Below are positions 44,901-57,475 of a DNA stretch of 64,000 nt, piece after piece; within the stretch, counting starts at the first letter, position 1; every line of letters begins with the position of its first letter. The translations under genes and the position numbers were made by a program. The stretch lies in contig WTPW01000144.1 in NCBI GenBank assembly GCA_009809945.1, forward strand, positions 508,388-572,387, read 5' to 3'. The stretch comes from Gigaspora margarita (taxonomy: Eukaryota; Glomeromycota; Glomeromycetes; Diversisporales; Gigasporaceae). The notes under the pieces were generated by a model, which searched no databases, was not told the origin of the DNA, and saw only the letters and a list, made by a program, of their open reading frames with translations.

Positions 44901-46810
44901 TTAATAATCTACTTTTGAAACCAATAAATCAATTCCTGGATCAGGTCTAATTAAAACAAGAGTTTTATTTTCAAAAGTAAAACCTTCAACTAATTTAAAT
45001 TCAAAATTCCTAATAATTATAGATAAAATAGATTTAAATTCTAATTGAGCCATTTTCATTCCTAAGCAACTTGTTGGGCCAGCACCAAACGGGAAGAAAT
45101 TAAGGTTTGATATTTTTGATTTGATTTCTGAATCAAGCCACCGAGACGGATTAAAATAGTCAGCATCATCACCCCAAATTAAAGGATCATGATGAACTGC
45201 ATAAGTTGAAATTATTAATGGAGTATTCTAAAAGAACAATTTTAGAAATTTATACTATTAATATCAAATAAATTGAGTTATGAAAAGTTATTTAGGAAAA
45301 TACCTTTGGTATAAGATATCCATTCATAGTTTCATCTTTTAAATTATAACGAATAAGCGCAGGCACTATAAATAAAAGAGGATAGAGGTTAATAAATCTA
45401 ATAAATTGAAGAGATAGAATAAAATAGATATAAATAAATCGAAATAAATAGATATTGAATTATACCAGGAGAAGAGACCCTTAAAGTTTCTTTTAAGACA
45501 CTATCTAAATATTTCAAATGATCAATTTCATCAAAAGTTGGAACATGATCACGATCAGTAAATACGTCCACCAATTCTTTACGAAGACGATCCTGAGTAT
45601 CAGGATGTTTTGCAAGAAAATATAATGCCCAAGATAATGCAGTACTAGTTGTTTCATGTCCAGCTATGAGTAATGTCATAACCTTTGTATTTAACAAATA
45701 AGTTATATAATTTAAATAAAAAGATTTTTTATAAATTAATAATATTTTAATAATTTAAACAAAATTTTTACCTGGCTAATTAATTCATTATGTGTCAATT
45801 GTTCATCAGCAGGTAACTTCTCATTTGCTTTTACTAACAAAGACAATAAATCTTTTCCTTGAATAGGTGCATTTTTTTGTTCAACAACTAGTTTCTCGGA
45901 AATTTTATTAATAATTTTAATAGAATCAAAAAATCGGTTATTTAGTTCAATTGGAATTTTCATAACAAACGGAATGAGGGCAAAAAGTGCCACAACTAAG
46001 GGTGAAGGACTGCGGTCAATTAATAAATGATACGCTTGAGCTAATTCAGAATCCGAAGTAGTAGAATTGAATTCGTAATTAAATCCTATTAAATGGTTTA
46101 CGATTAGAACTGGATTTGGTAAAATTTAACGCATAGATGAATACGGATTAGCGCATACCAACAAGACCAATAATATCTAAAGTTATCTTTGGAATTAATG
46201 TGGTAATCGTAATTCTTTCCTCTTTCCTATTACCAATTTGTTCCATCCAGATATCTTTTAATTTATGGCCAGCTTGAACAAATGTTGGAACCATTTCCTT
46301 AAAATTAAATAAGTTGTAATCATTAAATATAATTATAATGATTAATTTTTTTTTTAACAGTTATTTGTAAAAGAGTAAAAAGAGTACCTTGACATAGACA
46401 AAAGAGAATGAAGGATTCATCATTTTTCTTTGTCGTTTATGAGTATCTCCATTGGCAAGTAGAATACCTTCACCAAACATTTCCTTTGCTACATTTTCGT
46501 TTACAAACGACCTTACATAATCATAAGGATGGTTCACCAGAATTTTTTGGACAAGTTTTGAATCGGAAATCAAAATATAGGGTTTGTTTAATAAATCATG
46601 ATATCGAACTATCCCACCGTATTGCTTTGCTAAATGGGTAAGAGCATCACCTAACCCATTCTTTAAAAAAGTGGTATAATGCCCAAGAATGAAATTACCA
46701 ACAGGTGGTCCAGGAATTTTACGTAATGGTGACAAATATAAAGGATAGATATAACACTTGTACAAAACGCAGCCAAAAAGTGCAACAACTAAAATTAAGT
46801 ACTGATTCAT
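44901..46810 (-). CDS. Cytochrome P450 monooxygenase, six exons, intact
   Basis: Exons: 46810-46388, 46297-46159, 46085-45772, 45682-45466, 45365-45304, 45227-44901. All introns are short and GT-AG. The joined frame is 1482 nt (493 residues), normal for the family. The N-terminal membrane anchor is YLILVVALFGCVLYKCYIYP, followed by the PGPP hinge. The I-helix oxygen-binding motif is AGHETTSTALSW (exon 4). The K-helix ExxR is KETLR. NPSRW is the PERF-type region. The haem loop is FGAGPTSCLG with Cys as the axial ligand; the position before the Cys that is usually Arg or His is Thr here. ER-bound P450s insert one oxygen atom into lipophilic substrates using electrons from a reductase. The I-helix style resembles CYP3/CYP4-like fatty-acid or sterol-side enzymes, but the substrate cannot be told. 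Trp is coded by TGG and the stop is TAA, so the standard code applies. Confidence 0.9.
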
Positions 46811-46897
46811 TTTTATAATATGAGAAGTCTGAATGAATATTTCTTAGTATTTTACGAAATTTGGTTGTATTGGAGTCCTACCACTTTTTCCCCAAAA

Positions 46898-46903
46898 TTT
46901 ATA
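46898..46903 (-). promoter_or_regulatory. TATA-like box upstream of the P450 gene
   Basis: TATAAA within AAAATATAAATTTT on the minus strand, about 90 bp upstream of the ATG. Such boxes arise easily by chance in AT-rich DNA. Confidence 0.25.
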
Positions 46904-47024
46904 TTTTTTGATTTCTTATTTTTTCTTTTTTACGTCAGTTTCTCTTGCATATGTGATTATTAAGTTATAATGTATTATTATTTTTTTGTGAACAGAGATC
47001 CCCAAACCATATGATTCATTGAAG

Positions 47025-47672
47025 GACGACCGTCTCAAATTAGGAAATCTATTCCGATATTGTTACACAATTCATTGATAAATTATGTAATATTTTAATT
47101 GGTTAACTTTAGGGTTGGAGTCAGGGTCACTAGGTTAGTGCTAGGTGTTTTATATAACAAAATTGCCTCCCTGTCATTTTATATTAATACCCCAATGTAA
47201 GTTAGACTGCCGTTTCTTCTATTTTCATGTTTTTTATTTTTTTGGTTTTTGGTGCTTTAAAATTTTCACAATTTGATTGGATTATCATTATATAATTGAC
47301 TCCGCTTTAGACGCAGTTTATAATACTTTTCTTCAAGTTTATCAGGTGGTTAATTTGTGTTATGCAACGAATAAAAAATATTTAACGAACTTTGTGGTTC
47401 TCGTATCGTATTTTAATAATATCGAGTTAATCCCTTTTAATCCTCAGGTTTACGTATATTATACTTTCTTTTATTAGATAAATCACTGGTAAATTGTCAT
47501 ATGAAAGCTGGGATTAAAATGGATTAACTTAATATTATTAAAGTACAATACACAAGCCACAAGTTCGTCATAACACAAATTAGCCACCCGATGACATTGC
47601 ACGATAAACTGTGTATAAAGATTCAATGAATTGTGTAACAAAGCCGGAAATCTAATTTGGGACCAGGGACGA
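47025..47672. mobile_element. MITE-like element with about 50-bp TIRs
   Basis: The left arm contains CTCAAATTAGGAAATC and TTGTTACACAATTCATTGAT; the right arm holds the inverse at 47631-47672. The interior includes a weak telomere-like TTTAGGGTTGG...CAGGGTCACTAGG near 47110 and a block shared with 41455-41600. No target duplication was fixed. Confidence 0.65.
47150..47290 (+). repeat. Dispersed repeat shared with 41455-41600
   Basis: AAAATTGCCTCCCTGTCATT, then TAAGTTAGACTGCCGTTTCT and TTTGATTGGATT. It lies inside the MITE-like element at 47025. Confidence 0.6.
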
Positions 47673-47767
47673 TGATTGCTGTAATAAAATAATGTGACAA
47701 AAGTAAATTATGCTTTTATTTATCAATATTTTTTCACAATTATGTAAAAAGCATTCACTGTTTATTA

Positions 47768-47808
47768 ACTGTATAATCTATCTATCTATTTCTATCTATC
47801 TATCTATT
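47768..47808 (+). repeat. CTAT microsatellite
   Basis: Imperfect (CTAT)n of about 40 bp with one TTTCT interruption. Confidence 0.85.
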
Positions 47809-48396
47809 ACATTAAAGCACAAACGTCCGTCCGTCACATTATCGACCAATCAGAAAATTCAACGTAGAATTTTCAGTTTCCTAAAATATTTGTTAATTGT
47901 GCTTAGCCACTCACTATTGCGTGTTACGTAGCCACATATGTATATATGTGATTACGTTAAAATTTTGTAAATATTTTAATTATTATGCTCAGGTGTATAT
48001 GAATCCTTATAAGACAAATCACTCACTTTGGGACGTGTATGAATAAAAGTTTTATAAACTTTGTATTTAGCTGTACCAAAAATTACATTGTATATACTTG
48101 TTTGCGTTATAAAAGAAAAATAATGATATTCATACGTTTCATCAATCGTCATCGGTCTCATTATTCGTCGTAGGTTTCATCATTAGTCAGTTCGTCATTC
48201 AGAAATTGCTTGAAGAAACGTTTCGTCATTCGGTATGCATCATATTTCATATTAACCAGACAAAGATATCTAGCATATTATTATAATGTTCCGCGTCATT
48301 TCTGAATTTATGTCGATTCTGAATTTGGTGTTATTCGTGAAATGACATTTGTCATTTTAGAATCGGTATCCATTTACCAATTTATTAAAAACAAAA

Positions 48397-48437
48397 AGCG
48401 AAAATAATAATAATAATAATAAATAAATAAATAAAAA
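48397..48437 (+). repeat. AAT / AAAT microsatellite
   Basis: AATAATAATAAT followed by AAATAAATAAAT between two GCGAAAATAA-like flanks. Confidence 0.85.
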
Positions 48438-50713
48438 GCGAATAAAAATGAATTACTTTATGCTCGCCAATTCTAGCTAAATTTGACCCATCATCACAAT
48501 ATCACATGACAATCATTCGGTCTTTGTTAGGGTTATTTCGGAGTATAATTTAGGCCAATCTGTGTAATTCTGGTAAGGCATAATATGATTATTGATTACT
48601 GGATTAACTGTTCTTCAAGTGTCACAAATTTTCATAATTTAAAAGATTTCAAATATTCATATATGTTTTAACAATTTTAATAATATTTGCATTTCCCGCG
48701 TAGAACACATCCGCATTTGTTTCGGTAACGGCAGGAATCTGGTCGGGTGTCTAGTCTAATCCGAATCTAATAAGAAGATAATTATTACATTTTATGTTTA
48801 AAAAAAAAAAAACATAAATTTTCCTTTTCCAGGTTTTTCATGACCGTCATGTCATGCTCAACCTGGTGTGTAGCAGATTATTTCATAAAATTTTTGACAT
48901 AACAAACTTACATTCTAAGTTATTCCTATTTTGTTTAAGTTCTTCTGTTACGCCAATACCTTAAAGGTATTTGCATGAATTTCGGGTTATACTGAAGATC
49001 AAAATTATCCTTGCGATTCAATAAATTGTTGAAGAAAATATGTAATGAATATAAAAAACAAAAGATGAAGCATTAAAAGAATTATCTTTATAAATGTCAA
49101 TGAAAAAGATCAATGCAAACATCAATGTATTTATTAATAATTATTATTATGGTTATTGATAAAATGCGCAATTTTTATTATTCGGAGCATTTCAGAACAA
49201 TGCTTAAAAAGCCAATTATACAAAAGTTAGTTAATAATGACATACTTTATTCCATTTTATGTAGTGAATTGAACCTATTTTGCATTATCGGTTATATTAT
49301 GTGGTTTATGCTGTTTGATGTAATTTGCATAAAATCATTGTCTCTGTTTGGAACGGTCGCTCTTGGAAGTATATAGAGTTCATCTATTTGCACAATAGAT
49401 TACGTGATGTTCATTAACGAACGAGTGCATCTATTTCATTGATTAATTAATTCTTACTAATTTTCATAAAAAAGTTAAAAAACTTTATATGATAAAAAAT
49501 TTCGATCTACTTGTGTTAGTCAATCAAAAAAAAAGGTACACTTGACCCTCATTAGTACAAACCCATTTGCATTAACTTAAATCCATTTGATTGCGATATC
49601 AACGAGGATCATATAAAGTTGATATATATGATGGAGCTTTAATAAATAAAAATTTATAAAATACTGCATGTTTTATAGTTTAAAGTTGATAATAACGAAG
49701 TTGATATTAACGAGGGTGAAGTGCATTTATATAAACATTTGATAATCCTTTTTAAAAATTGCTAGTTTTTTTAATTATATAATTAAATAAAAAAAAGTTA
49801 CATTGAGTTTGACCTGGTAGTTATTGAGAATACTTTATTTAAAGTTTTTATCATCACGTATGGGTGGATTTTTACAATTCAAATATGTCATCTGAATTTG
49901 CATGTTATGTTCGTGATACCTAAAATAGATTAACCAATAAAATTGTAAAAACAAAAATTACGATGATTCATAACCAATCAGATTAATTAAAAATTTTAAT
50001 ACAAAAGAAATATTAACGAAAATTATAAGAAACTTTACAAGGCAACACATTAATGCTGTATATTTGATTTATGCAGATTAAAATTAAACAACTTCACTCA
50101 TGTTTATTTATTGTTTAATCCGAGCATATTATATTTATCTATCTAGCGGCTCTATATAGTGCAAAATATTGAAATCGTTATAAAAAAAAAAATAGGAAGA
50201 ATACTTATAAAGCTTTATTTAAAAATTTTACTTAATCTTAATCATCCTCTACATTTTTAATTAAATATTTCTAATATTTAACATTTATTTAAAGTTACTC
50301 AGGTTAAGAACTTTTTTTCAAAAATCGTCCCAACTATGTGTTGTTTGCAGCGTTCTATAGTTCTACGTAGCAAATCTTCAAAATTGTTACTAGGAAAAAC
50401 TTTGCCTTTATCAGAATCGTAAAAACTCATTTGGGAATTATAAACTATCATATTGAGCATAAGTACAAATTTTCAAACCACTTTATTAAAGAACTAAAGC
50501 AGAAACTTGTAAAAGTAAATAGTACTTTAACTATTCTACTAAAAAACAAACCTTTGACATTGCTACTAGTAAAAGTTTTATTCATTCCGGGATCTTAAAA
50601 AGCTATTCGGGGATCTTTAAAATTAAGTTTTTGTTGTGCGTAAATTAGAGGTGCAGGCGGAACTATTTCAATGAACCGTATGACGCATAACAAGTTACGG
50701 TTACGGCAAAAAC

Positions 50714-50764
50714 CGTATGAATCCCAAATGCGTATGAATCCCAAATGCGTATGAATCCCAAATA
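50714..50764 (+). repeat. 17-bp tandem repeat, three copies
   Basis: CGTATGAATCCCAAATG repeats at 50714, 50731 and 50748 almost without change. Just upstream are TTACGGTTACGGCAAAAACC motifs similar to those of the element at 58643. Confidence 0.85.
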
Positions 50765-53700
50765 CCTCATAAATGAATTCAAAATTCTATATCAATTATT
50801 TAAATTTTGATATTTATTGTATGACTACATTAAACTATAATCAATATATATATAACAGATAATTAATCAGATACATATTATTATATATGTAATAACAGAT
50901 AATTAATTAATCAATTGCAGCACTATTGCTATGATGTAATAAAAATAATCATTTCTTGAATTTTAGTCTACTGACAAAGTTTTTTTGCAATGAATACAAA
51001 TAACCAGGTTCTAAATAATAATAGTTCGTGTTTCCATTATCTGAATTAAATTACAACACCAATCAACTTTTTACATGTCAATCGTCCACTTCACAACAAT
51101 TAAAAGAAGAAAATTTTTTTATCCAAACAGCCTAAAAAAAGACGTCGAGGTGGACCTAAATGAGATCTGTCTTGGGTTTTCCATTTTCCTTTTTGTTTTG
51201 TTCGTCCCGTTTTAATTGGATGATATGGATGGAGCTAATTTTTGATCAAAGAAATAATCGATCTTTCAAATCCAGCCTTCGTTAGCAATAATAATCATTT
51301 AATGAAAATCAAAATATGGTAATAAAACTATAACTCTCAATGAATAGGTTCAGGAAATCTTAATTACAGCACAGCAATTCTAGTAGTTTGAGTTTTTAAT
51401 GAAGAATATAATGAATAACAAGTATGCAATAGAATAAATATGTAATAAATATATATATTGATACTGTATTTGCCATTTGCTATTATGTTTTTAATAATCA
51501 TAGTGTTAAGTTACATATAAAACAGATAAAAATAAACTACAAAAATAAACACACAACAGCATTTGCAATAAAAGACACACAATTTGTCATATCCAAAATT
51601 TTATCATATTTTTTTTATAAATTACACAAATCGATGAATTTACATTTTTGAAAATTTCACCTGACACCTTAGGCCTAACGCACAATGCTTCTTAAGACAA
51701 ACCTGTGGCTGAAGTTTTTATGAATCAGAAAATATAAAATATATAAAAAATAAGCTAAGTAATACGGTTTCAAAAGTATGCAATTATTTTGCTTTCTTTC
51801 ACTTGATCTTTTTCCAGTTTGCAATTACCTGGTATAAAAAGTAGATCATTAGATGTGCTGAAGTGAGAGCTTTTGCCAAAATGCATCTGTGAAGGGTTGG
51901 TGCCTTATGAAAGTAATGATGAAAATCAGAAAAAACTGTTTTATGAATAGGTAGACCATATTAATTTGATGTTTTTTTTAGATAATTTGCTTTTTTTCAT
52001 TTACCAGCATTTATCCATAAAGATTATTTTTCTAGGAATGGGCACCTTAAGAAACCACACTGCCTTGGTTCTTTGAATCTTCAAAGTAATACTTATTCTT
52101 GGATAAGAAGGTAAAATAGCAGTAACAGATACACTTTGTAAGAATGGAAAAGTGCCACACCAATTTTTTTTAGCATGATAATTAAATTTTTTTGGATTTG
52201 AGCTAATTATAATTTTTGATTGTACAAGCAAAGCAATAAAAAAATAGATGATTCAAATTATATAATAATATGCTCTTTTTGGTAATAGCAATTTTTATTT
52301 TATTTTTTTATTATTATAGATTAACATTTATATTTTATCATTAAAACAGAAAATGAATTATGGGAATGTAATATAGTAATGATGGATATTCTTTTTGTTC
52401 AGAAAGTGGTAAGCCATATAATTTATTATATCCTTGTTGATATACTTTTTATACTAAAAATGGGATAAAAAATTAGGTAACCAACATTTAGAATTGAGCT
52501 ATATTTTTTAAAACAAATAAACAGAAATTTAATAATTAAAATATAAGATGAATATACAATTTTATATATTGATAAAATTTTGAAACATAACTTTATTCTT
52601 TGGCATTTTATAAATTTTAAAGTTTCAAGGTAATCCAATGCCTTTATAATAAAATGATTTTGTTTGAAATTTCAAGTATGAATATTAAGATAATTGTAAT
52701 AATAGTCTTATAAATTAACAATTTAGAGTTTAATTAATAAAAGCTATTTTTGCATCATATAATAATCATTTGATGATTGTTATAACAATAATGTCAATGA
52801 TTTTAAATTTTTATTCAAATCTTGTCCAACATGTTTGGTCTGCATAGTTTGTACAAAAATTTATAGAAGTTAACCAATAAACCTTAACAAGAAATATAAA
52901 GTTAAATATGATTATAAATTTGTCAACTGGTTTAAAAATGAATCTCAGGTTAGAATTCCAAGTAACCAAGATATTATTAATATTTGCATGAAGAATTATA
53001 ATAAATGACTTAAAATAGAGTATTGTTTCATTAAAATATGGCCTAGCTAGTTTGTTTTCATTGTTCATATTACCTCAACAATTATCACAAAAATCTCCAA
53101 AGAATAGGATTTAAAATTTAGTTTAATTTTTTAAAAATGAATTTTTCATCTTGACAAAATATGAAAAATAATTATAAATAAATAAATGCCTTTGTTTGAA
53201 TGAAAATGGAACTCATTAAAGAACAGTAATTGAAGTTTTATTTTAATTTTTTTTGATAACAAATAAATCACCTGAGTTTAAGGGTAGGGGAAACAAATTA
53301 CAAATTACATATAAAATTCATGGTATTAATTTATTCTTTTTAAATATTTGTAAAATATTTTTAAGCAAAATGGTTTTGAACTATTAAATAAATTTGTATA
53401 ACAGGTTTCTCTAATTCCAAAAATAGCAAATTTATTAAAATTGGTCGAATATTCGTCAAGTTATGACAATTTAAATTTTAGATGTCAAAAGTTGTTTACA
53501 AAAATTATATGATGATCATATGATATCAAACAATCAAAAAATTAATCATTTTGTGTAACTGGGAGAAATTTGAGCCAACTGGTAGAAATTTATAATATAT
53601 AGAAGTATAATTTTTTTAAATATATAGTTTATTAAAATTTTACTATTATATAACATGCATTTTGTTCTATATATTATAAAATTTTAGTCAAGTTTGATTA

Positions 53701-54574
53701 CAACTGTAAAAAGTTTTATTAGTAGCACATTTTTAATTTCTATATAAATCTTGTTGTACTACTGAAATTATATGATAAATGATCTATGTACACCCTACTC
53801 TTAATTGAATCCATTTGGCATATAAAGTGTATAAATAGTACTTAACAACCTATATTTATTATTAAAAAGAAAACAAAATAATGCATATAAAATATTCTAT
53901 TTCAGAAAATTTTAACTTTTTTTAGCACCACTGCATCATGCAGCTACCCTAATATTGTATATTATTAAAAACAAAAAGATCTATTATTATTAGTTTAAGA
54001 TTTGGGTGCAAACAAACTGAAACAATAATAGTTCTGAATTCTTTTAACATTCCTTGAAGTTATAATCTCAACTGAGTATGTGGATTTTTACTTAAAAGTT
54101 TCAAAGAAAGAAGGTTTGGTTGCATTGCAAGTACTATATAAAATAGAATGAAAGGCTATTTTTGAAGGCATGATCTTTCTTGGCTTTATTTTTTTTCTCA
54201 GTTAAAGCTACAAATCAATAAAGTATTTGTACCTAGTCTTGTGAGTTTGGTTTCCTTTTAAGTAACCCTGAAAATAATGATTAAAAAAAGCCTAACATTG
54301 CAATTTACTATTAAAAATAGGCCTATTATATGGATGTCGATCACTCAAATTTCATATTAAAAATTTTACCCCAGTGACAAATCATGTGACTTATAACAAG
54401 ATTAAGATTACAGCAAGTTATAGCAAGTTATGACTTACAAAATTGAGGTACAGCACAAATAAAAAGGTATAACTAAATAATTTTATCAGCACATACACAA
54501 CTTATAGCAAGCTGTAATTTAAAGCAAAAAGTTATGACTAGTTATAACTCAGTTACGGTATGGGCCATCCCAAT

Positions 54575-55104
54575 CAGGGATGGTAAATGACCTGATCATT
54601 TGCTCAAAATTTAAATGACCTAGTCATTTGGCTATATGACCTAGGTCATTTGGTCATCGGTCATTTGGGTCATTTGCATATGAAGCAATTTTATTGGTCA
54701 GATAGCTAATATACAAAGTTATCAATAATGGTAACTATATAGAAAAGTCAAAACTTTACTAAGTTGATTGATATTTACATCTTAAGTAAAGTTGTTCATA
54801 AGAACAAATTGCATATATTGTATTTTGAAATTTTATATAATTTGGATAACTTTTTATTATACTATTCTTCAAAACAATTTATTTAAGACATAAATACAAA
54901 TTAACATAATAAAGTTTTGACTTCTATGATTATTATAAAAACTATTTTTGTCTAATAACAATTTTGATCGGATAAAGAGCATTAAATTATCAGTTAACAA
55001 ATGTTAAATGACCTTCTATGGGTCATTTGAATATGAAATGACCCAATGACCAGTCACTAGCCATTTGGGTCCTTTGGGTCATTTCAAGTCATTTACCATC
55101 CCTG
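54575..55104. mobile_element. hAT-type MITE with octamer arrays, copy 2
   Basis: A perfect 8-bp target duplication ATCCCAAT (54567-54574, 55105-55112). The ends are CAGGGATGGTAAATGACC and its near complement. Dense AAATGACC / GGTCATTT octamers lie at both ends, and the interior is partly shared with 42996-43829 (CTTAAGTAAAGTTGTTC). 530 bp, no ORF. Confidence 0.95.
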
Positions 55105-55145
55105 ATCCCAATTTCTCAAGTTCCGCATGAACCTCTAGCGTAAAT

Positions 55146-55256
55146 TAGTGATGCCTGGCGAAATGACGAAACCTGACGAAACCATAAGTTTCGTCATTGA
55201 CGAAACTTATGATTTCGTCATTTCGTCAAGGCAAAATTAGTTTCGCCAGGCATCTA
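55146..55256. mobile_element. 111-bp palindromic mini-element, 10-bp target duplication
   Basis: TAGCGTAAAT flanks it at 55136-55145 and 55257-55266. The ends are TAGTGATGCCTGGCGAAA and TTTCGCCAGGCATCTA. A second palindrome, ATAAGTTTCGTCA with its complement, sits in the middle among several TTTCGTCA repeats. The length of the duplication suggests a Mutator-like mover. Confidence 0.85.
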
Positions 55257-55470
55257 TAGCGTAAATACAAATTTTCAAACCGCAATAAGAAGGAAAAAAG
55301 AGGAGAGTGTCGTAAAAGTAGATAGCACTTTTACTACTATATTAAATAAAGAAACCAATTAATGTATGCCAAATTCGCAATAATCCCATATTTTGCTAAT
55401 CTAATTGGTACAAATTTTGAAGATAACATTCGAAAATCTCACCAAAGCCACAAAATCCGCCCATATGAAA
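55257..55470. other. Spacer between two elements
   Basis: AT-rich, partly similar to 50461-50570. No gene. Confidence 0.4.
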
Positions 55471-55738
55471 TGGATCAATTTTATTGCACTGTTTTTCAAG
55501 TTCCTTATTTGGAAGTATACGGTATTTAAAGCGAAGAAATTAAAATTAGGGTTAGGATTAGGGTTAGGGTTAGGTTTAGGGATTGAGAGAAAATTATAGG
55601 TAAAATTGCTATCCCAAAGACCGTTTTAGGCACTCATTTTTGTACTAGCGGCTTTTTTTCGCTTGCAAAATTTGTGATTTGATTGGTCAATCAATGTAAA
55701 TCTCCCAAATAAGGAAATTGAAAACAGTGCAAAATTGG
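55471..55738. mobile_element. Inverted-repeat element with telomere-like interior, copy B
   Basis: Arms of about 40 bp: ATTGCACTGTTTTTCAAG with TTCCTTATTTGG on the left and the inverse at 55704-55738. The interior holds the best telomere-like tract of the window, 55545-55581, five to six units of TTAGGG with small variants. An open frame through the tract is not a gene. Confidence 0.75.
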
Positions 55739-57235
55739 CATCTGCTATGAAATGTTGTTTACACAAATATCATTTTTTTGATTGGTTGGCACGAGTAGAT
55801 CGTCAATGAAATTACGTAGTATGTTGCTCAAATAGATGCACACGCAATGACCCTTCGGGTTATTACATCATATGATCATCGGGAATCAGTTATTAAACTC
55901 TTCGCAAGAAATGAATGAACATTCCATTGCCTTAAGTTATTCATGATCATCATTATTATAGCTTTCACGCGGCCAGGAATATCCCACAAAGATTTACGGG
56001 CATGCTTGATATTATAATGAAGATGATCATGAAGATTAATAAATGATGAATTTGAAAACCTGAAGCTCTATACTTTTTAGGTTCATACGTTTAACTATTT
56101 ATTATGCAATTCACCATTCATGTGTATAAGTACAATATCTCGACGTACCAAGTTTTCTCTAAAAAATTGTTGTGCCAAGTATTTAACTTACAAAAAATAT
56201 AGGTAATTAGACTTATTAAGGAATGAAATTATTTTTAACCACATGAAATTTGCTTCACAGTGTAAGCTGAATGATATTAATTATTTAGTCCAAAATATTC
56301 GAGAATGTATTAAAGCTGGCGGTTAAACAATACAATAGACGCTAATAAACAATTAATTGACAAAACAAATTTTTAAATGGTTTCAACTCTTGAATGAAAA
56401 AAAAAATAAATATAATAAAATAAAATAAAAATTATTAAATAAAAACTTTTAAAATAAAAATAAAATAAAAATAAAATAAAATAAAATAAATATGAATAAA
56501 AATTAAATTAAGCATGGATATTTGGACATGATTATCTATTAGTTCAAATTACGTTTTTAAACCGCGGAGTATGACAAGGGTAAACATTACTGTTTAAATA
56601 AAGCACATGGTTTACACTTTATAGTGACTTAATTGCTAATGCCTATAAGAAATTATTTGGAGTTTTTTTTTGCAGTCTTTCCAAATTTCTTGTTGTGAGT
56701 GTAAGGGTTGCACAGCATTACTAATACCTTGCAAGATATTAACATTCAGTATCCTATTTTATAAATTTATACAAATCAAATGAGATATGAATACTTATAG
56801 ATAAAATATTTTAATATTTTTTTAAAATTTATAGTTAATAACTTGATCATATTCATTTAATCATTATTATTTTTTCTTAATGCCCGGCACGTAGGACGGA
56901 AATTCAATTTAAGTATAAAGATGCATTTCGACCAATGATGGATACTTTGTGATATCCGCATAAACATGATATTGAAGAAAAATTTGTCGTCAGCACGTGT
57001 TTCTATATTGGTACTATAGTATAATGTGACAGAAAAAATGCATATTCTCGAGTTTGTGCTATTATCATATGATCCAGATCAGACACATCATTAAATAAAA
57101 TAAATATAGCTCCTCTCCTAACTATATATATTAATTGTAAGTTTTAACTGCTTTAGTGTACAGAAATCGAGTATATTGAAAAAGGAAATCGAATATACAA
57201 CATTGAATAGCAATATGCATGCAACCCTTTGGGAC
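55739..57235. other. AT-rich intergenic DNA, low-complexity tract at 56398-56512
   Basis: No gene recognised. 56398-56512 is (AAAAT)n-like. Confidence 0.5.
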
Positions 57236-57465
57236 TACAATAAAACGCACCTTCTATGCGTGCACACCGTCTTTAAATGCACGCTCAAATGCTGACCCAA
57301 ATATATACATGCACTCTATAAATGCGCTTTTCGTATTTTTCTTTAATGCACGTTGTTAAACCTTGCCTTACTTATAGAGGTTTTACTGTATTTGGGCCAG
57401 CATTTGAGCGTGCATTTAGATAGGGTGTGCACTTATTGGAGTATACTTATGGAGGTTTTACTGTA
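57236..57465. mobile_element. MITE with TACARTAAAAC ends (pogo/Tigger-like)
   Basis: The ends are TACAATAAAAC and GTTTTACTGTA. A well-matched inner inverted pair follows: GTGCACACCGTCTTTAAATG with CACGCTCAAATGCTG, and its inverse at 57391-57433. GAGGTTTTACTGTA is repeated at the right side. CAGTAAAACCTCTATA-type ends are typical of pogo/Tigger mariner elements, which duplicate TA. Confidence 0.75.
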
Positions 57466-57475
57466 TAACAATTTA

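Larger units (their letters stand above)
47673..54574. other. Nearly 7 kb of AT-rich DNA, no gene recognised
   Basis: Many short ORFs, none with protein-like composition or a known domain. Small repeats inside: a CTAT microsatellite (47768-47808), AAT/AAAT runs (48397-48437) and a 17-bp tandem repeat (50714-50764). A TTTTTAGCACCACTGCATCA / TGCAGCTACC stretch near 53920 resembles a degenerate reversed hairpin motif. 50461-50570 resembles 55267-55360 (ACAAATTTTCAAACC, GTAAAAGTANATAG). Confidence 0.5.

Noticed and set aside
49113-49376. 87-codon hydrophobic plus-strand ORF as a small membrane protein
   Set aside because: No recognisable domain and a composition expected of AT-rich DNA; no supporting context.
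52001-52231. 76-codon minus-strand ORF as a gene fragment
   Set aside because: A few protein-like phrases (Pro, Trp, Ser mix) but no domain, no neighbouring coding frame and no splice context; too weak to call.
55405-55599. 64-codon ORF ending in Gly-Leu repeats
   Set aside because: The Gly-Leu run is the translated telomere-like tract inside an inverted-repeat element.
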